A stretch of 34,113 nucleotides of DNA from Saksenaea vasiformis B4078 (GCA_000697055.1 JNDT01001406.1:1-34113); one strand, 5' to 3'. Counted from the stretch's first letter, positions 11,499 through 23,559 are shown. Numbers and translations are program-made. Notes: generated from the sequence alone by a model not told the origin.

Positions 11499-11915
11499 TT
11501 ACAATAGATCTCGAAGTCGGATCAAACAAACTCTGTCGCTTAGGATTCTAAAATCCTTCAGCCAGCTCAGCGTACTAGACCTGGCCGTGTCCGTCTCATC
11601 TACTAATAGAGTTAGATTATTGTATGTATAGCGCATACTGCCTTCATCGTTATCTGTCATAGCTTCTTCATCCGCTTCAGCTCTATCATCAATGCGTCTG
11701 CGTTTTCAGTTCCCTGTGCACCCATTTTCAATGTAAATATTCAAAGTGAGCATATGTATTTTCTTTATCATACCGGAGCCGCTACATTCTCCCAACAATC
11801 CTTGAGCTTGTTGAGCTGAGATAGCCCTCACAGTATTGTACGTGTTTAATTTCTCTCTTGCGGCTTGAATGTGGGCTAGTGCGTTCCAATACGTAGTGGC
11901 AATTTCCGTGCGCAT
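11499..11915 (-). CDS. Uncharacterised small protein, exons uncertain
   Basis: I do not recognise this protein. A helical segment beginning MRTEIATTYWNALAHIQAAR starts at 11915 and stays open to a good donor (g/gtatga) near 11773. After a probable 70-100 nt intron, an acidic segment (AEADEEAMTDNDEGSM) is open to a TAA at 11499. An acceptor near 11677-11683 keeps phase, but I cannot fix it. Upstream, another open segment (12250-11980, ending ...IWHIMKKIYDYGRLKKE before a strong gtaagc donor) may be a further exon or the 5' leader; its phase does not join simply to MRTEI. The amphipathic helix followed by an acidic stretch suggests a small complex subunit, but no function can be given. The gene lies between two unrelated plus-strand genes. 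Confidence 0.35.
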
Positions 11916-12418
11916 GAGCTATACTCGACTATGTCAAAACGGATATTCCCTTTCTCTTCTCCATCATGAAATGCTTACAGAATAGTCGGCGTTTCTTTCT
12001 TTAATCGTCCATAATCGTAGATTTTTTTCATTATGTGCCAGATCTTTACTACCTCATCGCGCGATTGCATCGATCGTCTGTCTGTAGCTGCTTTCTCCGT
12101 CCTCCTTGAGGAAGTATCCACTGCGTTTGTAGAATTCGACGAGAGAAATGTTTTCGATTGCTTTTGATGCAGTCTACGTTCGAGATAAACAACCTACTTC
12201 TTTCTGAGGATTGATGAAATATAATGTTGTTCATATCGGTGGAATGCTGAGAACGGTGGAGACCGGAAGTTATAAGGCTTGAAAGGTGGGAGCGCTTCAA
12301 AAAGACAGGATGCCTCGGGTGACAGGATACAGAAAGCAGATGCCCATGACAAACAGAATGTATTGAAGAATAGTGAAATATGTTAAAAGCAACAGTTAAT
12401 ATTTGACTTCACTTTGTT

Positions 12419-12823
12419 TTAAGTGATGGAAGTAATACGTAATACTGAGCGGTTTTGCATAACATCGGCATGATGGAGTGTCCCAATAATTTCTGCGCGT
12501 ATATGATAGACAGGGGAAAGACGACATTTTTGGTAAGTGGTATGATTAACTGGATATGTTGGGTCTCTTAATGTTATATTAGTCTGGAACAGAGGCATTA
12601 ATGTCGGACGTAACATGCGCGAGATACCCGTCCCTTGAATCTGGATGTCAATTAACGTCTCGTCCCGAAGCGCCTCGGACCTTATCGGAGAGTGAATGTA
12701 CTTCATGAGCGCTGTTTTCTTTAGAAGCAGTTGCCGCATATGGCATGGATCCATTCTGTCCACCATCATCCAACTGTCAAAGTAACAGAGATTCAGCAGC
12801 AAGCGAACCTGCCAAAAGTGCAT
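12419..12823 (-). CDS. Hypothetical 134-residue ORF upstream of DIP2
   Basis: This is an intact minus-strand frame beginning MHFWQVRLLLNLCYFDSWMM and ending ...RSVLRITSIT. I see no motif, signal peptide or family match, and codon use is not clearly biased. It is divergent from the DIP2 gene and upstream of the uncharacterised minus-strand signal at 11.5-12.3 kb, so it could be a separate small gene, an exon of that gene, or a chance frame. The 118 bases between 12301 and 12418 hold only short frames. Confidence 0.2.
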   Translation of the reverse strand: MHFWQVRLLLNLCYFDSWMMVDRMDPCHMRQLLLKKTALMKYIHSPIRSEALRDETLIDIQIQGTGISRMLRPTLMPLFQTNITLRDPTYPVNHTTYQKCRLSPVYHIRAEIIGTLHHADVMQNRSVLRITSIT

Positions 12824-13055
12824 AAGTCATCTGACAGATGATTGCGTCATGCGTCATTTTTATTTTCTTTTTTCGCACCCCCTTTTTCCCGTTCCTAGCA
12901 GAAGTCTGTCGGTCCAATTTTTACACGCTCTTTCCTGCTGTCCCAATTTAGAAATTACCAAAGCCTCCCTTTGCCGCTGTGTCTATTATTATCGCTACTT
13001 AACCTCATCTACTCCTTCTGCGTCTTTTTCTTCTTTTTGTCTTCCTTGCTCTCCG

Positions 13056-16000
13056 ATGACAACAGAGGCTGACCGGGATTTACCTCCAGAGTTACTCGAA
13101 AAGCTGAGAAATCTCGAGTTGGAGCTTGCAGATGGCGACATCACTCACAAAGGTTTTGAGAAGAAGAAAGCCAATCTGTTGGAACGCTATGGCCAATCCA
13201 CCTCGTCAGAAGTCCCTCCAGCTCCCCAGGACGAAGAGGAGCTGGATCTAGGACCGGAACCCAGCGCTGCAGATGTTGTCGATTTTTTGGATTATCTGCC
13301 TTCACCAACTCATTCACCTACGCGCTCCGAACGCGGTGCAGCGTATATGGAAGAACATCAGCAACGTATGCAACAACAGCGGCAACAGATAGCGGAAGTC
13401 AATACACATCCTCAGCCAGGTGCACGAACGTCTTCGTTTGCGCATACTCAGTACCGACCCTATCCTCCCCAACAACCGCAACCGCAACAACTACAGCAGC
13501 AGCAACAACAACAGCCGATGTATGGGCAACGACCAGGTGATATTCCTGTAGGTGGTGGTCAGTATTATTACTCCACAGCTACCCCTCGGCCAAACCGTCC
13601 ATACGCACGACCACCCTATCAAGGCCAAGGTCCTCCGATGCGACCACAGTATGGCTACCAGCAACAACCGCCACCACCACAGCAGCAGCAACAACCACAA
13701 CGTCCTCCGCATCCACCTACTTCCTCTGCATATCGCCCCGGTCCTCCTCCACCAGGATCATTCACCTCCGCAAGGCCTATGTACAATCGTCCTATTCCAC
13801 CCGCACAGAACTCGCCACCAAGACCGATGTATAGAGCAGGCATGCCTCCACCTCCCAGACCTAATGGAACGTATGGATACCGTCCCTCGCCGCAGTACTC
13901 ACCATCGCAACAACATGCTCGAGTACCTGTCATGGATAATGGGCACGGTATGCCAGCCTATGGTTACGCAGGACCTCGTCCACCACAATCAGCAGTAGGT
14001 CAGCCGCGTCAAAGCAGTGACTATATACCAGCCGACGATGTAAGACAATACGGTCGAAGCGATCAATCTGTTGAATGGGGTCAGTAAGCGAAAAAGTCAA
14101 AAAAAATATTATAAGAACATACTTCTTCCCTCCCCTTTTCTTTTGCTTCTTTCTCTATTTTCCCTGAATAAAGAAATCGCAGCTTAATGACCTATTTTCT
14201 TTTCTTTTTTCTTTTTGTGTTGGCATAGATTCTGGTTCGGTGAACAACTGGCGACCCTCTTCGGGAAGAAGTCCATCCATCATGTCTGGAAACGTCAACA
14301 ATGTCGCAAGATTTTCAGGAAACAGCTATGCCCTGACAGAGTCATTACGCGAACGATCCCGATCACTGAATAGAGGTCGAAGTCGATACGGTGATAGTTC
14401 CATGGCAACTACGTTCAAAGCCATCGAAGCTGTACCACAGCCAACCATCCGATTGGATGATCCAGCTGAGCAAGTACTACTAGCTGATTTAGCTGGTCGG
14501 CAGATGCTACCGATGGTGCCACGCGAGATCCCCTTTGAGATGAAGGATAGAAACGATTCAGTGATGGGTGGATTCACCAACCTAGCTGAAGTCTTACGGC
14601 ACCGGACGAACAGCAGCGCACGTGCCACGCCAGCATTTACAATGGTTGACAGTCGAGGCAAAGAAGCTGCGACATTAACGTGGGAAAAATTGACGGCACG
14701 GGCAGAAAAGGTCGCCATGGTAATCCGTGACAAGTCAGGGCTGCAGGTGGGTGATCGTATTGCTTTGATCTACCGCAAGTCAGAGGCTCTTGAGTTTACT
14801 GTGGCCGTCATGGGATGCTTCTTGGCTGGCATGGTTGCAGTGCCCATCAATGCGGCCGAGGAACTCGCGGAGTTGGCATTCGTCCTGAACTTGTCCAACA
14901 CGCATCTGGTTCTGACAACAGACCATAATCTACGCGCATTTACTCGAGATATGCAGGCGCGTTCGATTGAGTTCCCAAAGAACATCGAATGGTGGAAAAC
15001 CAACGACTTTGGCTCATGGTATCCGAGCCAAAAGTCCAGCCGCCCGCCGATCAAAGTGCCTGAACTGGCGTACATCGAGTACTGCAAAGCAACCAATGGC
15101 GAGCTGAAAGGTGTCACAGTAACACATCAGACCTTGATGGACCAATGCAGAATGTTTAACGCTGCCACGACACCAACCGAGTCTGTGCCCGACGAGCAGG
15201 GTGCAACGACGCTGATACCCCACTATCAACACGATACCATGGTCACGTATCTGGAACCAAGACAGCAAGTAGGCTTCATTCTTTCCGTTTTCTGCTCCAT
15301 CTATGGAGGTTACCATACCATCTTCGCGAGTGCAAGCATTATGGAAACGCCAGCCGTATGGATCTATGTGCTATCGAAATACAGAGGTAAATAACAGGTT
15401 TGTAGCTTCATGATGAATGTTAATGTTTCCAAAGCAACGATTGCTTTGGCGGAGTATGGCGGTATGAAGTACGCAACCAAATTTTATCAGGCGAATCCAA
15501 AAGAAGTACAGCAACAAAGCAAGAAGGTGTTCCCGGATCTATCATCGCTCCGTCTTTTGTTGATCGACACTGTTGTTGTGAACCCGGAATTAAACGAATT
15601 TATTGCCGACAACCTACTTACCCCACTAGGCAACGTTGATAATCCGCTTGAAGTTGTCTGCCCTATCGCTTCGTTACCAGAATACGGTGGTATGATTATC
15701 AGTTTCAGAGACTACTTGGGTCCCGCCCATTTGGAAGAGATTGTAGTGGAGCAGGAGGAAATGGGACAAGAGCAAAAGATTACAACACGATCAGCACTCG
15801 CCACGGGTGATTCACGGGATGTCTGGGAATGTCTACTGGATGCAGATGCGCTCCGACGAAACAAAGTCATGGTCCTAGCTGCTGGCGATCAGGTAAGGCA
15901 ATCACAATATACAAATGAACCAGGCCACATGCGCGTGGGTTCTTTTGGATTCGTGATCCCAGAAGGTAAGGAAAAATTAAAAAAAAAGAAGGATCTGTTG

Positions 16001-19000
16001 ATTGGACGTCTACGATTAGCAACTGTCGCTATTGTCGATCCCGAGACAACTGCACTCTGTCCAGCAGATACTATCGGCGAAGTATGGATCGACGCTTCTT
16101 CCCTATCTGGTGGATTTTGGGGTCTTCCTAAACATTCGGAAGCCATCTTTCATGCACGACCTATTATTGTTCCCCCAGAGACACAACGACCTGAAATGTA
16201 TAACCAAGCCTTTTTACGCACGGGCCTAGTCGGTACTTTGATTGGCGGTCGGTTGGTCATTTTGGGCAATTACGAGGACCGTATCCGTCAGCAACGGTTG
16301 GGTGAAGAGTTTGGATCAGAAGAGGTCCACTTTTCGAGCGATCTCACCATGACATTGAATAAGCGAGCACGTCTAGAGCATTGGTGAGAGTCGGCAACTG
16401 TTAAGGAGGCCACTTCTGATGATATTCTTCTGTTTCTAGTGCGGTGTTTGAGCTTGCTGTAAACGATCAGCATCTTCCTGTTCTGATGTTCGAAACAGCT
16501 GCAAACCGCGAGGAACTCCCTAACTTGGCAACCAACCTGGCTGATATGCTGCTAGGATATCATGGATTACGACTCTACGCCATTGTTGCATTGGCACCTA
16601 ATACACTTCCTCGTACGGTTAAACATGGCCGTCGGCAAATCCATGCCTTGATGGCCAAACGTGCTTTTATGACCGGCCAGTTGCAACCACGATACCTGAA
16701 AATTGATGTCGATCGTACTGTGTTTAGTACGGCTGCAATCAGTGATCCGCTCAATGATATCTGGCGATCCCGCGTAGCATATGATCAGGCGATCAGTTCT
16801 GGTGTAATTATTGCAGGATCTCAGCCACAGCATACAGGCATGGAGATGGTGCGTGTTGTGACGGACGAACGCACGGATTACGATCTGAGTCGGTTTAGCA
16901 ATATTGTCGATCTGTTGATCTGGCGCACATCGCTTTATCCTGAGGAGACAGCATTTGTCCAAGGAAACAAGTCGTATACGTGGAGAAAATTGAATAACAA
17001 GATTGCTACAATCGCTAATTATCTGCAACGCAAAGCCGTCCTCGTGCGTGGGAAGAAGGTGTTGATCTTAACTTCGTTTGGTATCGAATTTGTGCAAGCG
17101 ATCTATGCCTGTATGGTTTTGGGCGTTGTCCCGGTTATTTGTTCATTGCCTGACCCTGTGCAACATCCACAACGAATCAAAGAAGATGTGGCCAATATCA
17201 TGACCACGTTGCGTGATCTGGGGGTATCCTACATTATCACCAATAGCCTCTCAGAAGATATACTGAAGCAGAAGCATGTGAGCCCAGCGTTAAAATCTCT
17301 CATGCCTCACGGCTTTAAGATGCCTGATCAGTTTCAGATTGGTAAAGCATCGCGTTTCAACAAGATGTTAGGCAAGGAAAGTGGATTTTCTGTGAAACCA
17401 GAGTGGCTGGCAGGAGAAGCGCTGGTGTTTGCACAGAATTCAGCGAGTGGACGGCGTCATTACGCCTCGTTGGGTCATGATACTATTTTGGCCCAATGTA
17501 GAACTCAAAAAACAACGTGTCAAATGAAACCCCAACGTGGACTTGTAGTCAGCGGAATAGGTGCTTTTGAAGGCCTGGGACTCTTACATGCAGCTTTCTG
17601 CGGTATCTATGTTGGTAAGTTTGACGATTTTCGAACAAGACTAAGTTTTGTTTTGTTTTGCTTATTAGGATGTCCTACGGCACTTGTTCCAGCGGATGAA
17701 ATTTATGGAAATCCTGCAGTCTACTTTGAGCTGGCTCAACGTTACAAAGGTAGTGTGTATATATTTTATTCATTGTCTAGCTAATAAGGGAACGTTAGCC
17801 AAGGACCTTTGCGTAAATTATCCGTTACTGCAATATGCTCTGAACCGTATTGGACAAACTGAGCATCGCCAGCTTGCTCTCCACAATACGCAGAATTTGA
17901 TGATTGTAGCGGAAGGTCGACCCAAGACGTCGTTCTGTAAGTTGTGATACATTAGTAGACATTCCCTCATGCACCCAATATAGATCAACATTTGATGCGG
18001 TACTTCTCTATCAATCGTTTAGAGAAGGAAGCGATCAACACCGTCTACAGCCATGTCGGAAATCCAATGATTACCACACGATCCTACATGCTCGTCGAAC
18101 CGATTTCCTTAGTCATCGATTACACGTGGTTGCGACATGGCATTATTCGGGCATTACCGCCGGAGGACGAAGCAGCCGGTTTACTCCTACATGACTCGGG
18201 CATTGTACCTAGCAATACTATGATCGCCATTGTCAATCCCGAGACACAGACACTCTGTGCAAGCCATATGATGGGTGAGATCTGGGTTGCATCGGACTGC
18301 AACGTCAAGGGATTCTACAATGACGTGGGATCAGCCCGATTTGAAGCAACCATTGCGGGTACCGATCCTCGGATCAAGTACATGCGGACGGGTGACCTTG
18401 GATTTTTGTGGAATGTGCAACGTAGAGTCGATGGTCAAACTATGGTGGAAGAGGGACAATGTCTCTTTGTCCTCGGTCCTATTAGCGAGACGATTGAGGT
18501 CAATGGACTGATCTACTTTCCGACTGACGTTGAACAAAGCATAGAGCGGTGTCACCCAGCGGTGGCTGCCAGCGGATGGTAAGACAACGAGGATCTAATG
18601 CGCGTTGTGTAACGACAAACCATCTTGGGATATAGCATCGTGTTCAAGGTGGGAAGTGAGACAGTTGTTGTAGCAGCTGTCAAGTCAGCAGAACAGGCCC
18701 TGGCGGCTGTACCACTGATTGTCAATGCAGTACTGGAAACGCATGCGTTCTTGGTAGATACAGTTGTCATTGTGGACAGCAAGCAATTGCCCCGAACTCG
18801 GTACGGAGAAAAGCTGCGTGGTAAGGCGCTCGCGTACTACATGGAGAAGAAATTGTAAGTACATTCCAAACTTTAAAATGATGTCCCCATTTATCATTAC
18901 TGTATTATTATTAGACCGGCTATCTATGTTAGCCGCATTACGAACCAACATCAACCCCTGACTTTACCTCAATGGACTCAAGGTGACAACGATAACGCAT

Positions 19001-19182
19001 CATGCATTTCTAGAGCCTCTGTCAATGCGAAATCCGTCGCATTGGAAGGAGTAAATGACGTTGACAGACACAGTTTGGACCAGTTGAGACGAAATGATAC
19101 CGCAAGTAGTCGTGTGTCTATTCCCTATTCTATTCGATCCCATAATTCGACAGTTGATTCTATTCCTAATACTGTTGCTTAA
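13056..19182 (+). CDS. DIP2: DIP2/CMR2-type protein: DMAP-binding domain plus two adenylate-forming domains
   Basis: This is a large homologue of disco-interacting protein 2, a conserved acyl-CoA-synthetase-like protein tied to diacylglycerol/lipid homeostasis in yeast and animals. Exons are 13056..14079, 14229..15386, 15435..16383, 16440..17614, 17669..17749, 17799..17936, 17984..18578, 18636..18854 and 18915..19182: 5607 nt, 1868 residues, all phases consistent. Residues 9-43 are a DMAP1-binding domain (LPPELLEKLRNLELELADGD). Residues 100-340 are Gln/Pro/Tyr-rich. The first AMP-binding-like module runs about 460-1120 and the second about 1195-1790, followed by a Ser-rich tail. The first module's P-loop-like site is YCKATNGELKGVTVTH rather than a classical SGTTG.PKG. 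Its motif A8 reads RTGLVG, whereas the second module keeps RTGDLG. The C-terminal lysine motif reads RTRYGEKLR, as in other DIP2 proteins. An upstream in-frame ATG (12849) gives a pyrimidine-derived 69-residue extension that I treat as 5' UTR. Confidence 0.93.
14167..14172 (+). terminator. Possible intronic poly(A) signal in DIP2 intron 1
   Basis: AATAAA lies inside DIP2 intron 1 (14080-14228), about 80 bases after the in-frame TAA (14085-14087) that is read if the intron is retained. T-rich sequence follows. This is a candidate premature cleavage signal only; no experiment is implied by the sequence. Confidence 0.25.
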
Positions 19183-19718
19183 TCCATGTTTATACTTCTA
19201 CTTTTTCCATGCCTTGTTTTAACTTAGATTACAAATTGATAATACAAAACTAACATTAACTTCATCTGAAGCTTCTCTCCTGTTTCGCAAATAGTGGGGC
19301 GTGGGATGAAATACGGGAAAACAGATCATCCGGTTACCTATGTTCTGCTGAATCAATTCAGGACCCCATTCAGTGGGGACCAATGAGGAAGCAAATCGAA
19401 CGGAGAGAGGCAAATCTATTTTATGTCTTGTAAATGGCGTTCTTTTCGGGCATAGTGTCGAAACAGAAACTCTTTTTTAACATCCGGAAGGTTGAAACAT
19501 CGCACAGTGACTGACAAGACGGGGAAATGCGGCGTAGTATTCACGCTTTAACGGAAAAGAAGCTTGTGACGGAGCGATAAATCTTGGTTATTTAAAGACT
19601 GTTTCTGTAGATCAGTAACGTCTTTTTCCTCCTTCCTCCGCGACCAATTCTTTCGATTTGAGTCGTTTCTTTTTTCCTTCCTCAAGGCGCAGCATATTCA
19701 CCCCGTAGGTTACCATAA
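19183..19718. promoter_or_regulatory. Intergenic region with promoter of MFS transporter 1
   Basis: This contains the DIP2 3' UTR and the promoter of the downstream transporter. TATTTAAA at 19589-19596 is TATA-like and lies about 130 bases before the start codon. A CT-rich tract follows at 19621-19682 (tctttttcctccttcctccg and beyond), a usual fungal leader. No additional gene is seen; the 64-codon minus-strand frame at 19219-19413 has no support. Confidence 0.4.
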
Positions 19719-21630
19719 ATGGCCAGCTCAGTTCAAATCAAAGAGATAAACGAGCAAACTATTACTTCTGGCAGGAGTGTCTATAGTGGTGATAAATCAG
19801 AGTCCATAAAACAGCAAGCTACCGTGGAAAAAACCGAGAAACAAGAAATCGATGGTAAAATTCCCAATTTGTTTTGATCTCTTTACTTATGATATACCAA
19901 AGATGTCACTATTCGAGCCGAAGAAGAAACGGGTCCTGATGGTGGCTATGGTTGGTTTATAGTTCTTGGTGCTTTTATGGTTCAATGTACAAGTTTTGGT
20001 ACTGCAACTAGCTGGTAAATATTCGTTTTTCTTTTCTCGGCCTGATCCGAGTACCTCTTCTTTTTTTCTCGGACAAAAGTTTTCACGGTCGCCCTTTTTT
20101 ATTTTTTCTGCTTCATTTGCTACACAATGGATCGCTAACTTTATTTCCTATTATAGGGGTAAGATTTTGTCCGGGAAACAAGGTTATGAATCTAACTATT
20201 GTCCAACGTGATTCTCGATACTCAGGTGTCATGCAAGACTATTACGAACAACATATGTTTGGAAAAGATGCAACCGTTAACCTCAGCTTTGTCGGTACAT
20301 TGGCGTTGGTGTTTATTAATTTGATGGGCCCTGTTGCCCAGATCTTGCGATCTATGATTGGACTTCGCATGGTCCTCGTGGTTGGCACCCTTCTGATATC
20401 CATTGGCCTAGAAATGGCAGGCTTTGCCTCTCAGGTACGAGAAACAAAAGAAAGTTCGATAAAACGCAGCATTGAGCTTGCTCTTAGATCTGGCACTTGT
20501 ACTTGACTCAAGGCATTTTGTTTGGCAGTGGCGCATCGTTTATGTACTGTATGATAGTAAGTAGTTAGAAGCGGCTCGCCTGGATCAACGGTACCGAAAC
20601 GTCTCCTTCTGTAGATGGCTGTTGCGCCTCAGTATTTTACACGACGAAGAGGTCTTGCCCTGGGTCTAATTGCTAGTGGGTCTGGCATTGGTGGTCTAAT
20701 CATCCCATTTATCATGTCTCCAATTAATAAATCTCTTGGCCCTGGCTGGTAAGTGTCGACTTTTATCCCAGGGAGTATGCTAACAGATGATATCATAGGA
20801 CGTACCGCATCATGGGGTTTGTGTGTCTAGCGTGTGACTTGGTCGCTGTAGCTCTGGTCAAGGAACTTAAACCCGCACCGAAGGAACGCAAGCGATTACG
20901 CGATATTGTGAAGTTCAGTGTTTTCAAGGATATCAACTTTGTTCTGTTCTGTATTGGATCAGATGTGGCCCTCATGGGATACTTTGTCCCGTATTTCTAT
21001 CTTCCATGTAAGTTGGGGTTGTTTATTAGACACCCTTACTAACATCAAACCTTTCAGCATATGCTTCAAGCTTAGGACAATCAGAGTCCCAGGGTTCCTC
21101 ACTTGTGGCCGTTGCTGCAACTGCCAACTTTATTGGTCGTATCTTCGCTGGTATCGTTGCTGACCGTATTGGCCGAATCAATACGAATATCATCATCACT
21201 ATCCTTGGCGGTTTAAGCTCTTTCCTTATTTGGACATTTGCTTATAGTTACGGTGTTATGATGGCCTTCTCTGTTGTTTTTGGTCTATTTTGTGGCTCAT
21301 ATTTCGCCTTGTGTAAGTCTATTTTTCTTGCTATCAGTTATGATGGACCAATCACATCACGGTTGACTCATCGTCGGAAATTTTGTAGTGTCACCTATTA
21401 CTGCCTCAATCTTGGGCATGGAACGGTTCCCGTCCGGCCTATCCATGTTGCTGATCACCAACATTATTTCCGTATTTGGCCCGAATATCTCTGGTGGAAT
21501 CGAAGCAAATGTCTCTAGCGCGCCTTTCCTTGTGCATAAGATGTTTACTGGTGTATGCTATATTCTGGGTGCCTTCTTTTTGATTGTGCTGAAGCTCCGC
21601 ATAAACAAGAACCCCTTCGCAAAGATCTGA
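19719..21630 (+). CDS. Monocarboxylate-transporter-like MFS permease, paralogue 1
   Basis: This is a membrane permease of the MCT (SLC16/Mch) branch of the major facilitator superfamily. Exons are 19719..19854, 19903..20014, 20157..20158, 20226..20434, 20488..20556, 20615..20748, 20799..21007, 21058..21312 and 21389..21630: 1368 nt, 455 residues. After a polar cytosolic N-terminus of about 55 residues comes the MCT signature GPDGGYGWFIVLGAF at helix 1. The second conserved block, YFTRRRGLALGLIASGSGIG, begins helix 5. ADRIGR marks the loop after the central region, and about twelve hydrophobic segments are visible. The third exon must be just GG to read ...TSW-GVMQDYYEQ in frame. The short C-terminus ends NKNPFAKI. 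Substrate cannot be told; the family includes monocarboxylate, riboflavin and orphan permeases. It is a tandem duplicate of the gene at 23560. Confidence 0.9.
20157..20158 (+). other. Apparent 2-nt microexon (GG) in MFS transporter 1
   Basis: The upstream exon ends ...AGC TG before gtaaat. The downstream exon begins GTGTCATG after ctcag. Joining them directly puts the conserved VMQDYYEQ segment out of frame. Between the two lies attatag-GG-gtaaga, a perfect acceptor and donor around two bases, and including GG restores TGG GGT GTC (Trp-Gly-Val). The flanking introns are 142 and 67 nt. Confidence 0.75.
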
Positions 21631-23559
21631 AAAAGCTGTAACACTTAAATACCTAATAGAGAAAAAATTGGATATGTGAAACCCTTGCAAACTCATGCAA
21701 TGATATCATAGCCAATGATTGAAGGCGCAATGCGCTAACTGTATTTACCTTTCATTTTCGTTACCATCTCAACTAGTGGACTGTACGAGCTGCGTACCAG
21801 TTATTACGTTCCACATAGCTTGATATCCTACAGACTGCCACATGCTGGAGTTTATGCGGCATCAATTCCACAACATGTTCGCTGTCACTGTCCGTGCCGA
21901 TCTCTCCCTTGTTTTCTCTCCTGTGCTGTATCATCTGTGCAACCTAAGAAAGGATCTCTTACCGCTCCTTTTGCCACCGCATCGCTTTGTTCTCAATGAC
22001 CTTTCATATCCAGTGAGGTCGATTTAGCTGGAACAAAATAAAAGAGCGTGGTTCAAGAGCCCTTCATAATCGTTCTATGCCTTTCCTTTATTACATTGCA
22101 TATAAAATTTTATTTTACTCTATTCCTCTTTTGGTCTTCATTACTGGTGTTCTCCTCGGATTTTCTCTCAATTTTTGGCCCAAGATACAGCTGTTCTCAA
22201 ATACACCCGCAACGATAGTACGAAGGTGTACGGTTTGGACCAAATATCCACCACAGAAGGAAGTTTACATGTCTTGGTTTGTCAAACTTGGTTGTCAGCA
22301 CAAACAGCTATATTATGGAGATCTGTGCGTAGTTCCATATTTCAACTTTTTTTTTTTTTGGTATGATCTTCATTTTTGTTTTATGGGCAAACTGCAGGAG
22401 CAATGCTTCATATGTTCCAAATGGTTGATTATCTTTGACGGGATGTTGTTATTCTTTCACCCTCCAAACCTGATGCTGACGTCTTGTCTTCAAAAATAGT
22501 TTGTGGAGACCAACTGTCCCGTACGAGTATTAACCAAGCTATGAGAAATCGAGGAGCCCGCAGAGTCTACTATCTTCACTACTCGGGAAATCGACGGTAC
22601 TTCGCAAACCATCAGTTTCCTATAGTATGTCTGTGAGCATAAAGAATGGTAGATGTCAAAGTTGTCATCACATTCAGTTCAGGAACTCGTTGCTATACCA
22701 AAAATACCCATTCGATGCAGAAAGCACCGTGTAACGCATGAGTAACGCAGATAAATATTTCAGGCTCAGCAAAGAAAAGGTTCCCTGACGATCACACAGG
22801 GGTTGAAGATCAGCACAGAAGATTATCGGATCAGCTCACGTTCGATGGAAAAATGCAGTAGTAGAATCTGCAGTTACTCACAAGTCATGCATTACAGAAT
22901 CTTCCTGTAATTAAGTAACCCTAGTCATGAATAAACCGTTCAAGCCCTTTACATACGGGATAGTAGCCTGTGTTCGAATTTATGAGCTTGTATTTGCTTA
23001 CTCCAAATTTTGTATAGTAGAAGCAGCAGTTCTTCTCGACATTTCTTCCGTAGGTACGTTTAGAAGGTGACTGTTGCTATTTCTCTTTCTTCCATGGGGG
23101 GAACTTGTAGTGTAGAATCGGGAGAAGGACAACAAGGCGAAAATGAAAGACAGGTAGTGCTAGGTTCGATAAACACGGACCATTACTCAATGCATGATTT
23201 CTGCCATTTTTTTCTTTTTTGGCCGCATGTTAATGGTCTCCAGATTAAGTAGATAACCGCCTATGTCAAATTAATTCTGTTTCCAAAAAAAAAGGCAGAA
23301 TTTTGTTTCGGCTTTCGTTTGCGTAATGAATATGTAGTACCACTTAAAAAGCTTTTCATTATGTCTTTGAGAATGCTCGTAACTCCTTGCGTATTTTAAA
23401 AAAGTAGTAAGGAGTGGTCGTAGGATAAAGAAAGAAAGGCTTTCTAACTACGGAACAACGGGTAAAGAACCATTTTCTAAATCGCCGACATTTTTCCCTT
23501 TCCTTTTTATTGTTGAAAAAGGTACGCGCTAAAACATTCCTTTCCTTTCTTTTCCAGCC
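21631..23559. other. Long intergenic region between the two MFS paralogues
   Basis: There are about 1.9 kb with no gene I can support. A 140-codon plus-strand frame at 22077-22499 opens with a hydrophobic stretch (MPFLYYIAYKILFYSIPLLV) that could be a membrane helix, but the rest is Cys/Phe-rich, crosses a 13-T run and matches nothing I know. Poly-pyrimidine and homopolymer tracts are common. The last about 100 bases (cctttccctttcttttccag before the ATG) are the leader of the second transporter, and tttccag just before the start could be a 5' UTR splice acceptor. Confidence 0.4.

Noticed and set aside
12849..13055. In-frame 69-residue N-terminal extension of DIP2
   Set aside because: It is translated from a C/T-rich stretch typical of a fungal 5' leader, and DIP2-family proteins begin just before the DMAP-binding domain.
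13491..13933. Long minus-strand frames opposite the DIP2 Gln/Pro region
   Set aside because: Low-complexity mirror frames of CAG/CCA repeats, not real genes.
17781..17798. Earlier acceptor (tgtctag at 17780) for DIP2 exon 6
   Set aside because: It would make a 31-nt intron and add six residues absent from the family; the gttag at 17798 gives 49 nt and better similarity.
20117..20225. Open frame running into MFS exon 4 from upstream
   Set aside because: It is intronic; the residues before GVMQDYYEQ bear no relation to MCT proteins and would break helix 1.
22077..22499. 140-codon frame with a hydrophobic N-terminus
   Set aside because: Composition is skewed by poly-T, there is no family match, and no splice structure supports it; it is noted only as part of the intergenic entry.
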